Source: Cyanobium gracile PCC 6307
GTDB taxonomy: Bacteria > Cyanobacteriota > Cyanobacteriia > PCC-6307 > Cyanobiaceae
NCBI RefSeq assembly: GCF_000316515.1
Contig: NC_019675.1
Coordinates: forward strand, 2,195,964-2,259,963
Length of the DNA: 64,000 nucleotides
Reading direction: 5' to 3'
Below, one piece after another: positions 53,415 to 61,613 of this stretch. A program made the translations under genes and the position numbers. The notes below the pieces were generated by a model. The model searched no databases. It had not been told where the DNA came from and saw nothing but the letters and a program-made list of their open reading frames with translations. The number at the start of each line of letters is the position of its first letter. Position 1 is the stretch's first letter.

Positions 53415-53936
53415 ATGAACCATGCCTGGCATCTGCTCATGTACGCGCTGGCGGGGCTCGCCGGCGGCCTGCTGGCCCTGCGCACCGGCATCCCGGCGGC
53501 CCCCCTGGCCGGCGCCCTGCTGGGGGCCGCCCTGGTCAGCGTCTCGGGGCGGTTGGAGGTGGCCCAGTGGCCGGTCGGCACCCGCACCCTGCTGGAGATC
53601 GGCATCGGCACCGTGATCGGCACGGGCCTCACCGGCACGGCCCTGCTGGAACTGCGCCAGCTCTGGCGACCCGCGCTCCTGATCACGGTCACCCTGGTGC
53701 TCACCGGGCTGGTGGTGGGGCTGGGCTGCAGCCGGCTGATGGGCGTCAATCCGGTGGTGGCCCTGCTGGGGGCGGCCCCAGGGGGCATCAGCGGCATGAG
53801 CCTGGTCGGCGCCGAGTTCGGCGTCGGGGCGGCGGTGGCCACCCTCCACGCCGTGCGCCTGATCACGGTGCTGGTGATCCTGCCCCTGGTGGTGCGGCTG
53901 GTGCTGCCGGCGACCGCCACCCCACCGGGCGGCTGA
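53415..53936 (+). CDS. AbrB-family (AbrB duplication domain) membrane protein, half-size
   Basis: A 173-residue integral membrane protein with about five spans (LMYALAGLAGGLLALRTGIP, APLAGALLGAALVSVSG, LLEIGIGTVIGTGLTGTALL, ALLITVTLVLTGLVVGLG) and the family signature VVALLGAAPGGISGMSLVGAEFG. The AbrB family of membrane proteins usually has two such halves in about 350 residues; this is one half, which could work as a dimer. It is unrelated to the AbrB transcription factor despite the shared name. Substrate unknown. Confidence 0.8.
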   Translation: MNHAWHLLMYALAGLAGGLLALRTGIPAAPLAGALLGAALVSVSGRLEVAQWPVGTRTLLEIGIGTVIGTGLTGTALLELRQLWRPALLITVTLVLTGLVVGLGCSRLMGVNPVVALLGAAPGGISGMSLVGAEFGVGAAVATLHAVRLITVLVILPLVVRLVLPATATPPGG

Positions 53937-53999
53937 CCGCCCTGGACAGCGCCGCTGGGGTCGATACGTTGGGCCACCTCGTTCTTCGCTTGCGGTCCG

Positions 54000-54452
54000 A
54001 TGGCCACACGCCACTCTCTCTCTCACCGACTGGGCCCGATCGTCCTGGCGGCGGCGGCCGTCCTGATGGCCGGCGCCGGCACCGCCCAGAGCGCCCGTGC
54101 AGGCAATGACATTGAGGGTCCCGGTGGCAAGGGGGCCCAGGTGTACTGCTTCATGCGCAACAACGGCAACGTCCATGAAGTGAGCTGGACCGCCGCCTAT
54201 GCCCTGATCAAGCGCCAGAGCTCCGGTCTGTTCAAGACCTCCCCCGAACACGCGGCGGTGATGATCACCGAGTCCGTGGTCCAGAACCCCGGCACCTTCC
54301 CGGATTGCGGCCGCTTCCTGGGGGATCTCTATGCACCGCGGACCTCCGGCAGCACCGCGGCCAGCCCCGAACCCGGCCCCACCTCCATCTCGGTCGTCGG
54401 CGGTGGTAAGGCTGGTGGCAGCGGCATGACCCGGAGTGAGCGTTACAACTGA
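54000..54452 (+). CDS. Small secreted cyanobacterial protein
   Basis: A 150-residue protein with a signal peptide (PIVLAAAAVLMAGAGTAQSA, cleavage after SARA or QSA). The mature domain has VYCFMRNNGNVHEVSWTAAY, LIKRQSSGLFKTSPEHAAVM and ITESVVQNPGTFPDCGRFLG, with two cysteines that could pair in the periplasm or lumen. The tail is Ser/Gly/Pro-rich. The pattern is that of a conserved secreted cyanobacterial protein of unknown function. Its last 17 bp overlap the start of the next gene. Confidence 0.72.
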   Translation: MATRHSLSHRLGPIVLAAAAVLMAGAGTAQSARAGNDIEGPGGKGAQVYCFMRNNGNVHEVSWTAAYALIKRQSSGLFKTSPEHAAVMITESVVQNPGTFPDCGRFLGDLYAPRTSGSTAASPEPGPTSISVVGGGKAGGSGMTRSERYN

Positions 54453-55146
54453 GCGGGCCCGCCTGCGTCCCACCGCCCGGCCCCTGGGCCTGCTGCTGAT
54501 CGTGCTGCTGGGCGGCTGTGCCGAGGAGCCCCTGCCCCAGCGGCCGATCACCCGGGAGGACTGCCTGCGGATCGTGACGCTGGAGGACCTGCCCGGGGCC
54601 CTGCGCCAGTGCGATCGGGTGGTGGCGGCCTTCCCGAAGGATCCCGGGCCCCTCAACGAGCGCTTCCTGCTCCACACCCTGGCCGGCAACACCACCGCGG
54701 CCTGCCGCGACATCGCCCGGGCCACGGTGCTGGCCACCGCGGTGCCGAAGGGCAAGCTCGATCCGATCCTGCGCCAGGACCTGGAGGTGCGCCGCAGCAG
54801 CTGCGCCGACGACGCCCCCCCGCCCGCCCCGGGAGCTGAGGGCCCGGCGGCGACTCAGCCGCTCTCCAGCCACCGGCGCACCAGCGCCGGCAGGGCCCCC
54901 TGGCGACGCAGGCTGTCCTGCCCCTGCAGCAGCAGGGAGATCCGCTCGGCCTTGCTGGCGATCAGGTCGTCCACCAGCCGGTCGGCCACACCCAGCTGCA
55001 GCCAGTGGCTGGTGAGCGCGGCCCCCATGCCGATCCGGTGGCAGCGGTCCTCCGCCTGCTCGGCGTCGCCCGGGGTCCAGGGCCGCTCGACCAGCACCAC
55101 ATGCCGGGCCCGGTGCAGGGTGAAGCCGAGGCCGCCGGTGCCGTAG
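54436..55146 (+). CDS. Small lipoprotein with apparent loss of its stop codon by frameshift
   Basis: Starts at a GTG (54436), overlapping the upstream gene by 17 bp. The N-terminus is a lipoprotein signal LGLLLIVLLGGC; the mature part to about residue 130 reads as a normal protein (ITREDCLRIVTLEDLPGALRQC, FLLHTLAGNTTAACRDIARA). From about residue 131 the sequence becomes Arg/Ser/Cys-rich and is simply the antisense of the convergent helicase, running on to 55146. A run of seven C at 54815-54821 precedes the change; one extra C would bring a TGA (54836-54838) into frame and end the protein at about 134 residues. Probably a frameshift or sequence error rather than a true long tail. Confidence 0.62.
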   Translation: MSVTTERARLRPTARPLGLLLIVLLGGCAEEPLPQRPITREDCLRIVTLEDLPGALRQCDRVVAAFPKDPGPLNERFLLHTLAGNTTAACRDIARATVLATAVPKGKLDPILRQDLEVRRSSCADDAPPPAPGAEGPAATQPLSSHRRTSAGRAPWRRRLSCPCSSREIRSALLAIRSSTSRSATPSCSQWLVSAAPMPIRWQRSSACSASPGVQGRSTSTTCRARCRVKPRPPVP

Positions 55147-56477
55147 GTGGCGATCAGCACGGGGTTCCGGCCCGACTGAAAGGCATCCACCAGCTTCTGG
55201 CGGCGCAGCGGCGGCACGGCGCCCACGAGGGGCCCCCCATCCCCTGGCCGGCCCAGCTGCTCGTGCAGGGCCAGGGCCGTGGCCACGAAGGCCGTGAACA
55301 CCACCACCGCTTCGCCGGAAGCCACCAGCTCGGCCACCAGCGCGACGGTGGCGTCCACCTTGTGGCGCGAGGCGATCTGGCGCAGGGCGGTGAACACGGC
55401 CAGGGCCTCGGCGTCGCGGCGCACCTCACCGGCCATGGACCGGCGGCGGTAGTCGTCGATCCGCGCCTGCAGAGCCCGCTCGAAGGCCTCGGCGCCAGCA
55501 GGATCGAGGCTGACGGGCCGCTCGAGCCGCCGCTTCGGGGGCAGATCCAGGCACTGCCCCTTGCGGCGATGGAGCACCAGGGGGCGCACCAGCCGCTGCA
55601 GCTCCTCCAGCTGGCTGGCGCCGCTGGCCTGCCAGATCCGCCGTCCCCCCTGCTCCCGCCAGTGCCCCTGGCAATAGCGCTCCTCGAAGTGGCGCTGGTC
55701 GGCCGCCAGGGGATGGCCGATGGCGGCCAGCAGGGGGTAGAGCTGGACCGGCCGGCCGTTCTTCATCGGCGTGCCGGTGAGCAGCCAGATCGCCCGCAGG
55801 CGCGGATGGCGAGCCAGGCGCAGAAAGGCCTGGGTGCGGGCGGCCTGGAGCGACTGGGCGAAATGGGCCTCGTCAGCGATCAGCACCGTGCCGGCGGCCG
55901 GCAGCTCCGCCGGCAGCCGGGCCCAGCTGTGCAGCTCCAGGCGCAGGCCCAGGGCCGCTGCCTCCTGGCGCCAGTGGTGGTGCAGCCCCGCCGGGGCCAC
56001 CACCACCAGCCGGCAGTCCGCCATGCGCACCAGGGCGCGGCCGGCCACCAGGGCACTGAGGGTCTTGCCGAGACCCATGGCATCCGCCAGCACGGCGCCA
56101 CGGCGGGCCAGCAGCCAGCGCACTGCCAGCCGCTGGTGGCGAAACAGGCGGCGGCCGTCGGGGAGTTCATCGTGGGCGGCGGCCGCCGCCACCAGGGCCC
56201 GGTGGGGGGGCAGGGGCGGCAGGGGCTGCCCCAGCCAGCCGAACCAGCGGGCCAGCTCCGGGGTGAGCGGGAAGCGGCCGGCGCACTGCTGCTGCAGTGC
56301 CGCGGCCGCCTCGAGGGGAAACTGCCAGCAGCCGCGGTGGCTGAGCCACTGGCCCCGGGGGCGGATGGCCCGCAGCTGGGCCTGGGTGACCGCGTCGAAC
56401 GGACTGACCACCTCGATCAGACCCGAGGCGCCCAGGCGCATCTGCACCAGGGGGGTGGCCAATGCGGCAAAAAGCAA
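54855..56477 (-). CDS. SNF2-family DNA-dependent ATPase with HARP-like N-terminus
   Basis: A 540-residue superfamily 2 helicase-like protein. Residues about 13-75 (MRLGASGLIEVVSPFDAVTQ and the following RGCWQFPL) resemble the HARP domain of SMARCAL1-type annealing helicases. The motor has Walker A ADAMGLGKTLSAL, IADEAHFAQ (DEAH), LLTGTPMKNG, and in the second RecA lobe GEAVVVFTAFVATAL, TYGTGGLGFTLHRA and the Arg-finger motif QAEDRCHRIG. The frame begins at a TTG (56477); an ATG at 56441 is more likely. It could rewind DNA at stalled forks. It is divergent from an HNH nuclease gene (60 bp apart). Confidence 0.85.
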   Translation of the reverse strand: MLFAALATPLVQMRLGASGLIEVVSPFDAVTQAQLRAIRPRGQWLSHRGCWQFPLEAAAALQQQCAGRFPLTPELARWFGWLGQPLPPLPPHRALVAAAAAHDELPDGRRLFRHQRLAVRWLLARRGAVLADAMGLGKTLSALVAGRALVRMADCRLVVVAPAGLHHHWRQEAAALGLRLELHSWARLPAELPAAGTVLIADEAHFAQSLQAARTQAFLRLARHPRLRAIWLLTGTPMKNGRPVQLYPLLAAIGHPLAADQRHFEERYCQGHWREQGGRRIWQASGASQLEELQRLVRPLVLHRRKGQCLDLPPKRRLERPVSLDPAGAEAFERALQARIDDYRRRSMAGEVRRDAEALAVFTALRQIASRHKVDATVALVAELVASGEAVVVFTAFVATALALHEQLGRPGDGGPLVGAVPPLRRQKLVDAFQSGRNPVLIATYGTGGLGFTLHRARHVVLVERPWTPGDAEQAEDRCHRIGMGAALTSHWLQLGVADRLVDDLIASKAERISLLLQGQDSLRRQGALPALVRRWLESG

Positions 56478-56537
56478 TCAAGAACACATTGACACCCGGG
56501 ACGCTGAGGGCAAACTTCCGCCAACCGAGGCGCGCTG

Positions 56538-56975
56538 ATGCAGGCCAGGGATGGAGTCTTTCTCGAAGACCTCTGCCCCAAGCTGCGAGCGCGTCGATGG
56601 CGACAGTCGCTGCACCGGATGACCGGCCGCCGCTGCCTCTACTGCGGCGAGGCGTCGGAATCCATCGACCACGTGCATCCGCTCAGCCGCGGCGGCCAGA
56701 GCATCACCGAGAACTGCGTGCCGGCCTGCCTGGGATGCAACGGCCGCAAAGGGGACAGCGATGCGTTCGTCTGGTACCGGAGTCAGCCCTTCTACGACCC
56801 GCGCCGGGCGATGGCCCTGCGGGCCTGGACTGACGGTGATCTGCGCCTGGCCCTGCGCCTGCTCCAGTGGGTGGCCCCCGCCGAACTGGAGACAGCCACG
56901 GCCGCCGAAGCGGAAGTGACTCACCAGACGCGACAGGCCTCCACCCCGTTGTGGCGGTGGCAGATGGCCTCCTGA
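56538..56975 (+). CDS. HNH endonuclease
   Basis: A 145-residue protein. The HNH fold is clear: CLYCGEASE (first Cys pair), SIDHVHPLSRGG with the catalytic Asp-His, NCVPACLGCNGRKG with Asn and the second Cys pair, so it is a zinc-supported HNH (His-Me) nuclease of the type near IS- and repair-associated genes. The C-terminus is helical with no recognised domain. It is divergent from the SNF2-family helicase gene. The 3' end overlaps a small convergent gene by 55 bp. Could be a repair, restriction-type or mobile-element nuclease. Confidence 0.83.
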   Translation: MQARDGVFLEDLCPKLRARRWRQSLHRMTGRRCLYCGEASESIDHVHPLSRGGQSITENCVPACLGCNGRKGDSDAFVWYRSQPFYDPRRAMALRAWTDGDLRLALRLLQWVAPAELETATAAEAEVTHQTRQASTPLWRWQMAS

Positions 56976-57184
56976 TCGAGGGGCTGCTCCGGCGCCAGCA
57001 CCACGGCCCCCAGCACCAGCCCCACGGCCAGCAGCAGCGGGGCGGCGGCACGGTGGTGGCGCGCCGGGGCCCGATGGCCACGGCCGGCGAACGACTGGCC
57101 GAGGGCCCGCTCGAGGGGGCGACAGAGGGGGCGGGAGGGCGCGGGGCCGACAGGGAGACTGGCACCGAACGACGAGGTGGTCAC
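56921..57184 (-). CDS. Small membrane-anchored hypothetical protein
   Basis: An 87-residue protein. An Arg-rich N-terminal half precedes a single hydrophobic span (APLLLAVGLVLGAVVLAPEQ) and a short conserved-looking tail LDQEAICHRHNGVEACRVW with two Cys that could form a disulfide outside the cytoplasm. The start is a GTG at 57184. It overlaps the HNH gene by 55 bp at the 3' ends. The C-terminal sequence reads as a genuine protein rather than an antisense shadow, but I cannot name the family. Confidence 0.55.
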   Translation of the reverse strand: MTTSSFGASLPVGPAPSRPLCRPLERALGQSFAGRGHRAPARHHRAAAPLLLAVGLVLGAVVLAPEQPLDQEAICHRHNGVEACRVW

Positions 57185-57219
57185 GGGATGGGGAAACGGA
57201 CAGTGATACAGATGTACTG

Positions 57220-58155
57220 ATGACGGCAGATTCTGTCAACCCGGGGGCCGACGGCGGCCGGATCGACCACCCGGCTCTGCCCGCGGCCGCCGCCGCCATC
57301 GACCGGATGCTGGTGCTCGGCGGTGGCTACACCGGCCGCCGCCTCGCCCTGGCGCTGGAGGCGGCCGGTGTGCCGGTGCTGCTCACCCATCGCCAGCCGG
57401 CCCCGCCGGGCGACGCCCGGGGCTGGCTGCACTTCGATCCCGACCAGGGCGCCCTGCCTAGCCAGGCCGACCTGGCCGGGGTCAGCCACGTGCTGGTGAC
57501 GATCCCGCCCGATGCCGGCGGCCGTGATCCGGTGCTGGAGTCCCTCGAGACCCGCCTGCGTCAGCTGGCGCCGGTCTGGGTGGGCTATCTCTCCACCACC
57601 GGGGTCTACGGCGACACCGGCGGCGCCTGGGTGGACGAGACAAGCCCCACCCGGCCGTTGCTGGAGCGCAGCCAGGCGCGGCTGGCCTGCGAGCAGGCCT
57701 GGCGCCGCAGCGGCCTGCCGGTGCAGCTGCTGCGGCTGCCCGCCATCTACGGCCCAGGCCGCAACCCGATGGTGAGCCTGCGCAACGGCACGGCCCGGCT
57801 CATCCACAAGCCCGGCCAGGTGTTCTCGCGGGTGCACGTCGACGACATCGTCGGCGCGGTGCTGCACACCATCGCCCTGTCCCCCGAGGCCAGGCCCGAC
57901 ACGCTGATCCTGGCGGACACCTTCCCCTGCCCCTCCAGCGAGATCCTGGGCCTGGCCGCCCATCTGCTGGACTGCCGGCTGCCGGAGGTGCAGCGCTACG
58001 AGGACGTGGCCGCGGGGATGGGTCCCATGGCCCGCAGCTTCTGGAGCGAGAATCGACGGGCCAGCAGCCGGAGGCTCAGGGACGACCTCGGCTACCGCCT
58101 GCTCTACCCCACCTACCGGGAGGGCCTGGCGTCCTGCAGCGGCGACTTCTTCTGA
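57220..58155 (+). CDS. NAD-dependent epimerase/dehydratase-family (atypical SDR) protein
   Basis: A 311-residue Rossmann protein of the YeeZ/ atypical SDR type. NAD(P)-binding motif LVLGGGYTGRRLALALEAAG (about residues 31-50), then YLSTTGVYGDTGGAWVDETS containing the Tyr-like catalytic region, LLRLPAIYGPGRNPM, and VFSRVHVDDIVGAVLHTI. The first 30 residues are an extension; an internal ATG before LVLGGG is the alternative start. The substrate is unknown. The 3' end overlaps the small gene at 58113 by 43 bp (convergent). Confidence 0.83.
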   Translation: MTADSVNPGADGGRIDHPALPAAAAAIDRMLVLGGGYTGRRLALALEAAGVPVLLTHRQPAPPGDARGWLHFDPDQGALPSQADLAGVSHVLVTIPPDAGGRDPVLESLETRLRQLAPVWVGYLSTTGVYGDTGGAWVDETSPTRPLLERSQARLACEQAWRRSGLPVQLLRLPAIYGPGRNPMVSLRNGTARLIHKPGQVFSRVHVDDIVGAVLHTIALSPEARPDTLILADTFPCPSSEILGLAAHLLDCRLPEVQRYEDVAAGMGPMARSFWSENRRASSRRLRDDLGYRLLYPTYREGLASCSGDFF

Positions 58156-58295
58156 GCGCCGAAGATCGAGGGATCAATCAGGGAGGACAGCCCCGTGTCC
58201 TTGCCCATCTTCTCCCAATCCAGCACGACCCACTCGTTGCGGAAGGCGAGCCCCCCACCCAGCAGCAGCACGCCCAGCACCAGCAAGCGGACCAT
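58113..58295 (-). CDS. Small hypothetical membrane protein
   Basis: A 60-residue protein: one N-terminal span (MVRLLVLGVLLLGGGLAF) followed by RNEWVVLDWEKMGKDTG and a short polar tail. The Trp/Asp-rich pattern after the span resembles small conserved picocyanobacterial membrane proteins. It is divergent from pdxA with 27 bp between starts and convergent with the SDR gene (43-bp overlap). Function unknown. Confidence 0.55.
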   Translation of the reverse strand: MVRLLVLGVLLLGGGLAFRNEWVVLDWEKMGKDTGLSSLIDPSIFGAQKKSPLQDARPSR

Positions 58296-58322
58296 GAACC
58301 GACCCCGACAGCGCCCGATGGC

Positions 58323-59351
58323 ATGAAAACTACTGCGGATCGCCTCGTCATCGCCCTGGGGGATCCCGCCGGCATCGGCGCCGAGGTGACCCTCAAGGCC
58401 CTTGCCCGGCCCCGGCCCGCCGGCCAGGAGGTGGTGCTGGTGGGCTGCGGCCGCTGGCTGCGGGACTGCCACCGCCAGCTGCTGACCTGCAGCGACGCGC
58501 CCCTGGCCGACCCCGATGCGTTTGCCTTGGTGGACATCCCCCTGGAGCAGCCGGTGGTCCCGGGGGTGAGCAGCCCCACGGCCGGTGCCGCCAGTTTCGC
58601 CTGGCTGACCGAGGCCGTGGCGCTGGTGGGCGCCGGCGGCGGCCGGGCCCTGGTGACAGCCCCGATCGCCAAGGCCAGCTGGCAGGCAGCGGGCCATGCC
58701 TACCCCGGCCAGACCGAGCGGCTGGCGGAACTGACCGGCGCCGCCGACGCCGGAATGCTGTTCACCGCAGTGGCCCCCGGCGGCGGCTGGCGGCTCAACA
58801 CGCTCCTGGCCACCACCCACATCCCCCTGGCTGAGGTGAGCGTCCGGCTCGGGCCGGAGCTGGTGGAGCAGCGGCTGGAGGCCCTGCTGGCCTTCTGCCG
58901 CCGCTTCCGCAGCCGGCCCCGGCTGGTGGTGGCGGGCCTCAACCCCCACGCGGGGGAGGGGGGCCACCTGGGCCGGGAGGAGCAGGACTGGCTGATTCCC
59001 ACCCTGCAGGCGTGGCAGGGCCGGCATCCGGAGGTGCGGCTGGAGGGGCCGGTGCCGCCGGACACCTGCTGGCTGGAGGCGGCGGACGCCTGGAGGGGCC
59101 AGGCTGAAGGGGCGGACGGCTACCTGGCGCTGTACCACGACCAGGGGCTGATCCCGGTGAAGCTGCTGGCCTTCGACGCCGCCGTCAACACCACCCTGGG
59201 CCTGCCCTTCCTGCGCACCTCCCCCGACCACGGCACCGCCTTCGCCATCGCCGGCCGGGGCATCGCCAGGGCCGACAGCATGGCGGCGGCAATCCAGACC
59301 GCCTGGGAGCTGGGTCCGCCCCCGGAGGCGTTCGCCCTCAGCCGGCCTTGA
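58323..59351 (+). CDS. pdxA: 4-hydroxythreonine-4-phosphate dehydrogenase
   Basis: A 342-residue PdxA of the DXP-dependent pyridoxal phosphate pathway. The N-terminus LVIALGDPAGIGAEVTLKAL, TAPIAKASWQAAGHAYPGQT with the substrate/metal-site His, LNPHAGEGGHLGREEQDWLI and the final HDQGLIPVKLL and RTSPDHGTAFAIAGRG are all diagnostic. Metal-binding His residues are present. Its 3' end overlaps the convergent accB by 14 bp. Confidence 0.96.
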   Translation: MKTTADRLVIALGDPAGIGAEVTLKALARPRPAGQEVVLVGCGRWLRDCHRQLLTCSDAPLADPDAFALVDIPLEQPVVPGVSSPTAGAASFAWLTEAVALVGAGGGRALVTAPIAKASWQAAGHAYPGQTERLAELTGAADAGMLFTAVAPGGGWRLNTLLATTHIPLAEVSVRLGPELVEQRLEALLAFCRRFRSRPRLVVAGLNPHAGEGGHLGREEQDWLIPTLQAWQGRHPEVRLEGPVPPDTCWLEAADAWRGQAEGADGYLALYHDQGLIPVKLLAFDAAVNTTLGLPFLRTSPDHGTAFAIAGRGIARADSMAAAIQTAWELGPPPEAFALSRP

Positions 59352-59832
59352 TCCGCATCAGCACCTGGCCGAATTCCACCGGGGTGCCGTTCTCCACCAG
59401 GATCTCCACCACCTCGCCGCTGAACTCGCACTCCAGCTCGTTCATCAACTTCATCGCCTCGAGGATGCACACCGGCTGGCCGGCGCTGATGCGGCTGCCC
59501 ACCTCCACGAAGGGGGCCTCCCCCGGAGCCGAGGAGCGGTAGAAGGTGCCCACCATCGGAGCCGTGACGGCCTGCAGATCACTGCGCACGGAAGCAGCGG
59601 GCGGCGGGGGCGCCGAAGGCCCCGGGGCAGGGGCGACCGCGGCCGCAGGGGCGGGAGACGGCGGTGGTGCCCCGGCCGGAGCCTGCACCATGGTGACGGT
59701 CGCCGGCGCGGGGGCCGGCAGGTTGCGGCGCACCTCCAGACGGAAGTCATCGCCTTCGAGCTTGAGCTCCTGAATGTCGCTGTCCCCGAGCAGGGCCAGC
59801 AACTGGCGCAGTTGGTCGTGATCGAGCTGCAT
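59338..59832 (-). CDS. accB: Acetyl-CoA carboxylase biotin carboxyl carrier protein
   Basis: A 164-residue BCCP. A Pro/Ala-rich linker joins the N-terminal helix (LDHDQLRQLLALLGDSDIQE) to the C-terminal biotinyl domain, with the biotin-accepting Lys in ILEAMKLMNELECE and VEILVENGTPVEFGQVL. It carries the carboxyl group between AccC and AccAD in fatty-acid synthesis. efp lies 5 bp upstream, the usual accB-efp pairing of cyanobacteria. Confidence 0.96.
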   Translation of the reverse strand: MQLDHDQLRQLLALLGDSDIQELKLEGDDFRLEVRRNLPAPAPATVTMVQAPAGAPPPSPAPAAAVAPAPGPSAPPPPAASVRSDLQAVTAPMVGTFYRSSAPGEAPFVEVGSRISAGQPVCILEAMKLMNELECEFSGEVVEILVENGTPVEFGQVLMRIKAG

Positions 59833-59837
59833 GGCGA

Positions 59838-60398
59838 TCAGGACTCCCGGCCCAGATAACTGTCGGTACGGGTGTCGACCTTGATCTTCTCGCCGATCGT
59901 GATGAACAGGGGCACCATCACCTGGGCGCCGGTCTCGACGATGGCGGGCTTGGTGCCGCCGGTGGCGGTGTCGCCCTTGACGCCGGGGTCGGTCTGGGTG
60001 ACTTCGAGCACCACCGAATTGGGCAGCTCCACCTCCAGGGGCTTGCCGTTCCAGGAGACGACGCTCACCTCCATGCCCTCCTTGAGGTACTTGCGTCCGT
60101 CGCCGATCTGCTTGGCGGTCAGGCGGGTCTCCTCGTAGGAGGCCATGTCCATGAAAACGTAGTCATCACCTTCCATGTAGGTGTGCTGGAGGGTCGACTT
60201 CTCCAGCAGGGCCTGGGGCATGGTCTCCCCGGCGCGGAAGGTCTTCTCCACCACGTTGCCGCTCTGGACGCCCTTGAGCTTGGTGCGCACGAAGGCCGAG
60301 CCCTTGCCGGGCTTGACGTGAAGGAATTCGACGACGCGCCAGACCTGGCCATCCAGCTCAATGGTTGTGCCGGTGCGAAAGTCGTTGCTGGAGATCAT
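59838..60398 (-). CDS. efp: Elongation factor P
   Basis: A 186-residue EF-P, which relieves ribosome stalling at polyproline. The N-terminal KOW-like domain has [20 protein letters not shown] and [20 protein letters not shown] with the tip residue region PGKGSA (Lys here); then [16 protein letters not shown] and the OB domains with [18 protein letters not shown] at the C-terminus. It precedes accB by 5 bp on the minus strand and is divergent from the cyclophilin gene (111 bp between). Confidence 0.97.
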   Translation of the reverse strand: MISSNDFRTGTTIELDGQVWRVVEFLHVKPGKGSAFVRTKLKGVQSGNVVEKTFRAGETMPQALLEKSTLQHTYMEGDDYVFMDMASYEETRLTAKQIGDGRKYLKEGMEVSVVSWNGKPLEVELPNSVVLEVTQTDPGVKGDTATGGTKPAIVETGAQVMVPLFITIGEKIKVDTRTDSYLGRES

Positions 60399-60509
60399 TC
60401 CGGCGGATCGGATCGGGGGATTGTACGTCTGGCTACAGGCCCACCCGCGGACGGCGGCTGCGGAGCCCCGGGCCGGTTGTGCCAAAGTCCAGGCAGTCAC
60501 AGGGGAAGC

Positions 60510-61613
60510 ATGGACCGGCGACGCAGGCGCATCGGGTTCACCACCACGCTGGCCGCCCGGCTGGGGGCCGCCCTGACCCTCGTTCTCACCCTGCTGCTGG
60601 CGGTCCCCGCCGCCTGGGCCTACCTGCCCCAGGGCAACGCCGTCAGCGATCCCACCGCCCTGCTGCGCAACGCCCTTCCCATGGAGCAGGGCGACCTGCA
60701 GGGGCTCCAGCACCGCCTTGAGGACACCAGCGACGACCTGCGGGCCAAGCGCTGGAGCAGCCTGACCGGCTCCGTGCGCCGGGCCGAGTCCCAGCTCGGC
60801 GGCAGCCGGGAGCGGATCCTGGCCAGCTTCGATCCCGCCGACCGGCCCACCGCCGAAGCCCTGCTGGCCGACACGGCGGTGCATCTGCAGGAGCTGGCGG
60901 CCGCCGGTGAAGCCCAGGACCGGGACCGGTTCCTGGCCGCCCGCCGGGAGGCCCTCGCCGACATCGGCCAGGCCGAGGCCCTGCTGGTGGGGCCCTTCCC
61001 GTTCACGATTCCCGCCGAATTCGACGGGCTGCCGCGGCTCCTGGGCCGCGCCACCGTGCGGCTCACCACCACCAAAGGCGACCTGACCACCGTCGTGGAC
61101 GGCTACAACGCCCCCCTGACCGCCGGCGCCTTCGTGGACCTGGTGCAGCGCGGCTTCTACGACGGCCTGCCCTTCAACCGCGCCGAGGACTTCTACGTGC
61201 TCCAGACCGGCGATCCCGCCGGCCCGGCCACCGGCTACGTGGATCCGATCAGCAAGCAGGAGCGCACCGTGCCCCTGGAGATCATGGTGCCCGGCCAGGA
61301 GGCCCCCTTCTACAACCAGACCTTCGAGGACCTGGGGATGTTCAAGGCCGAACCGGTGCTGCCCTTCGCCAGCAAGGGCACCCTGGGGTGGGCCCACTCC
61401 GACGAGGCCCTGGGCGACGGCTCCTCCCAGTTCTTCCTGTTCCTGTTCGAACCGGAGCTCACCCCGGCGGGCCTCAACCTCATCGACGGGCGCTATGCCG
61501 CCTTCGGCTATGTGGTGGACGGCTTCGACGTGCTCGAGGAGCTCACCGCCGACGACGGCATCGTCAAGGCGACGGTGGTCGAGGGGGCCGACAACCTGCG
61601 CCCCCATGCCTGA
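60510..61613 (+). CDS. Cyclophilin-type peptidyl-prolyl isomerase with export signal (lumenal TLP40-like)
   Basis: A 367-residue protein. The N-terminus is a signal peptide with twin-Arg-like basic residues then [17 protein letters not shown] helical N-terminal region (residues about 40-155) resembles that of the plant thylakoid TLP40/cyclophilin-38 (PSII-associated). The C-terminal cyclophilin domain has ARRATVRL-like entry then [34 protein letters not shown] and [27 protein letters not shown] before the ATG at 60510 is a ribosome-binding site. Several catalytic positions deviate from canonical cyclophilin, so isomerase activity is uncertain. It overlaps thiL by 8 bp. Confidence 0.83.
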   Translation: MDRRRRRIGFTTTLAARLGAALTLVLTLLLAVPAAWAYLPQGNAVSDPTALLRNALPMEQGDLQGLQHRLEDTSDDLRAKRWSSLTGSVRRAESQLGGSRERILASFDPADRPTAEALLADTAVHLQELAAAGEAQDRDRFLAARREALADIGQAEALLVGPFPFTIPAEFDGLPRLLGRATVRLTTTKGDLTTVVDGYNAPLTAGAFVDLVQRGFYDGLPFNRAEDFYVLQTGDPAGPATGYVDPISKQERTVPLEIMVPGQEAPFYNQTFEDLGMFKAEPVLPFASKGTLGWAHSDEALGDGSSQFFLFLFEPELTPAGLNLIDGRYAAFGYVVDGFDVLEELTADDGIVKATVVEGADNLRPHA

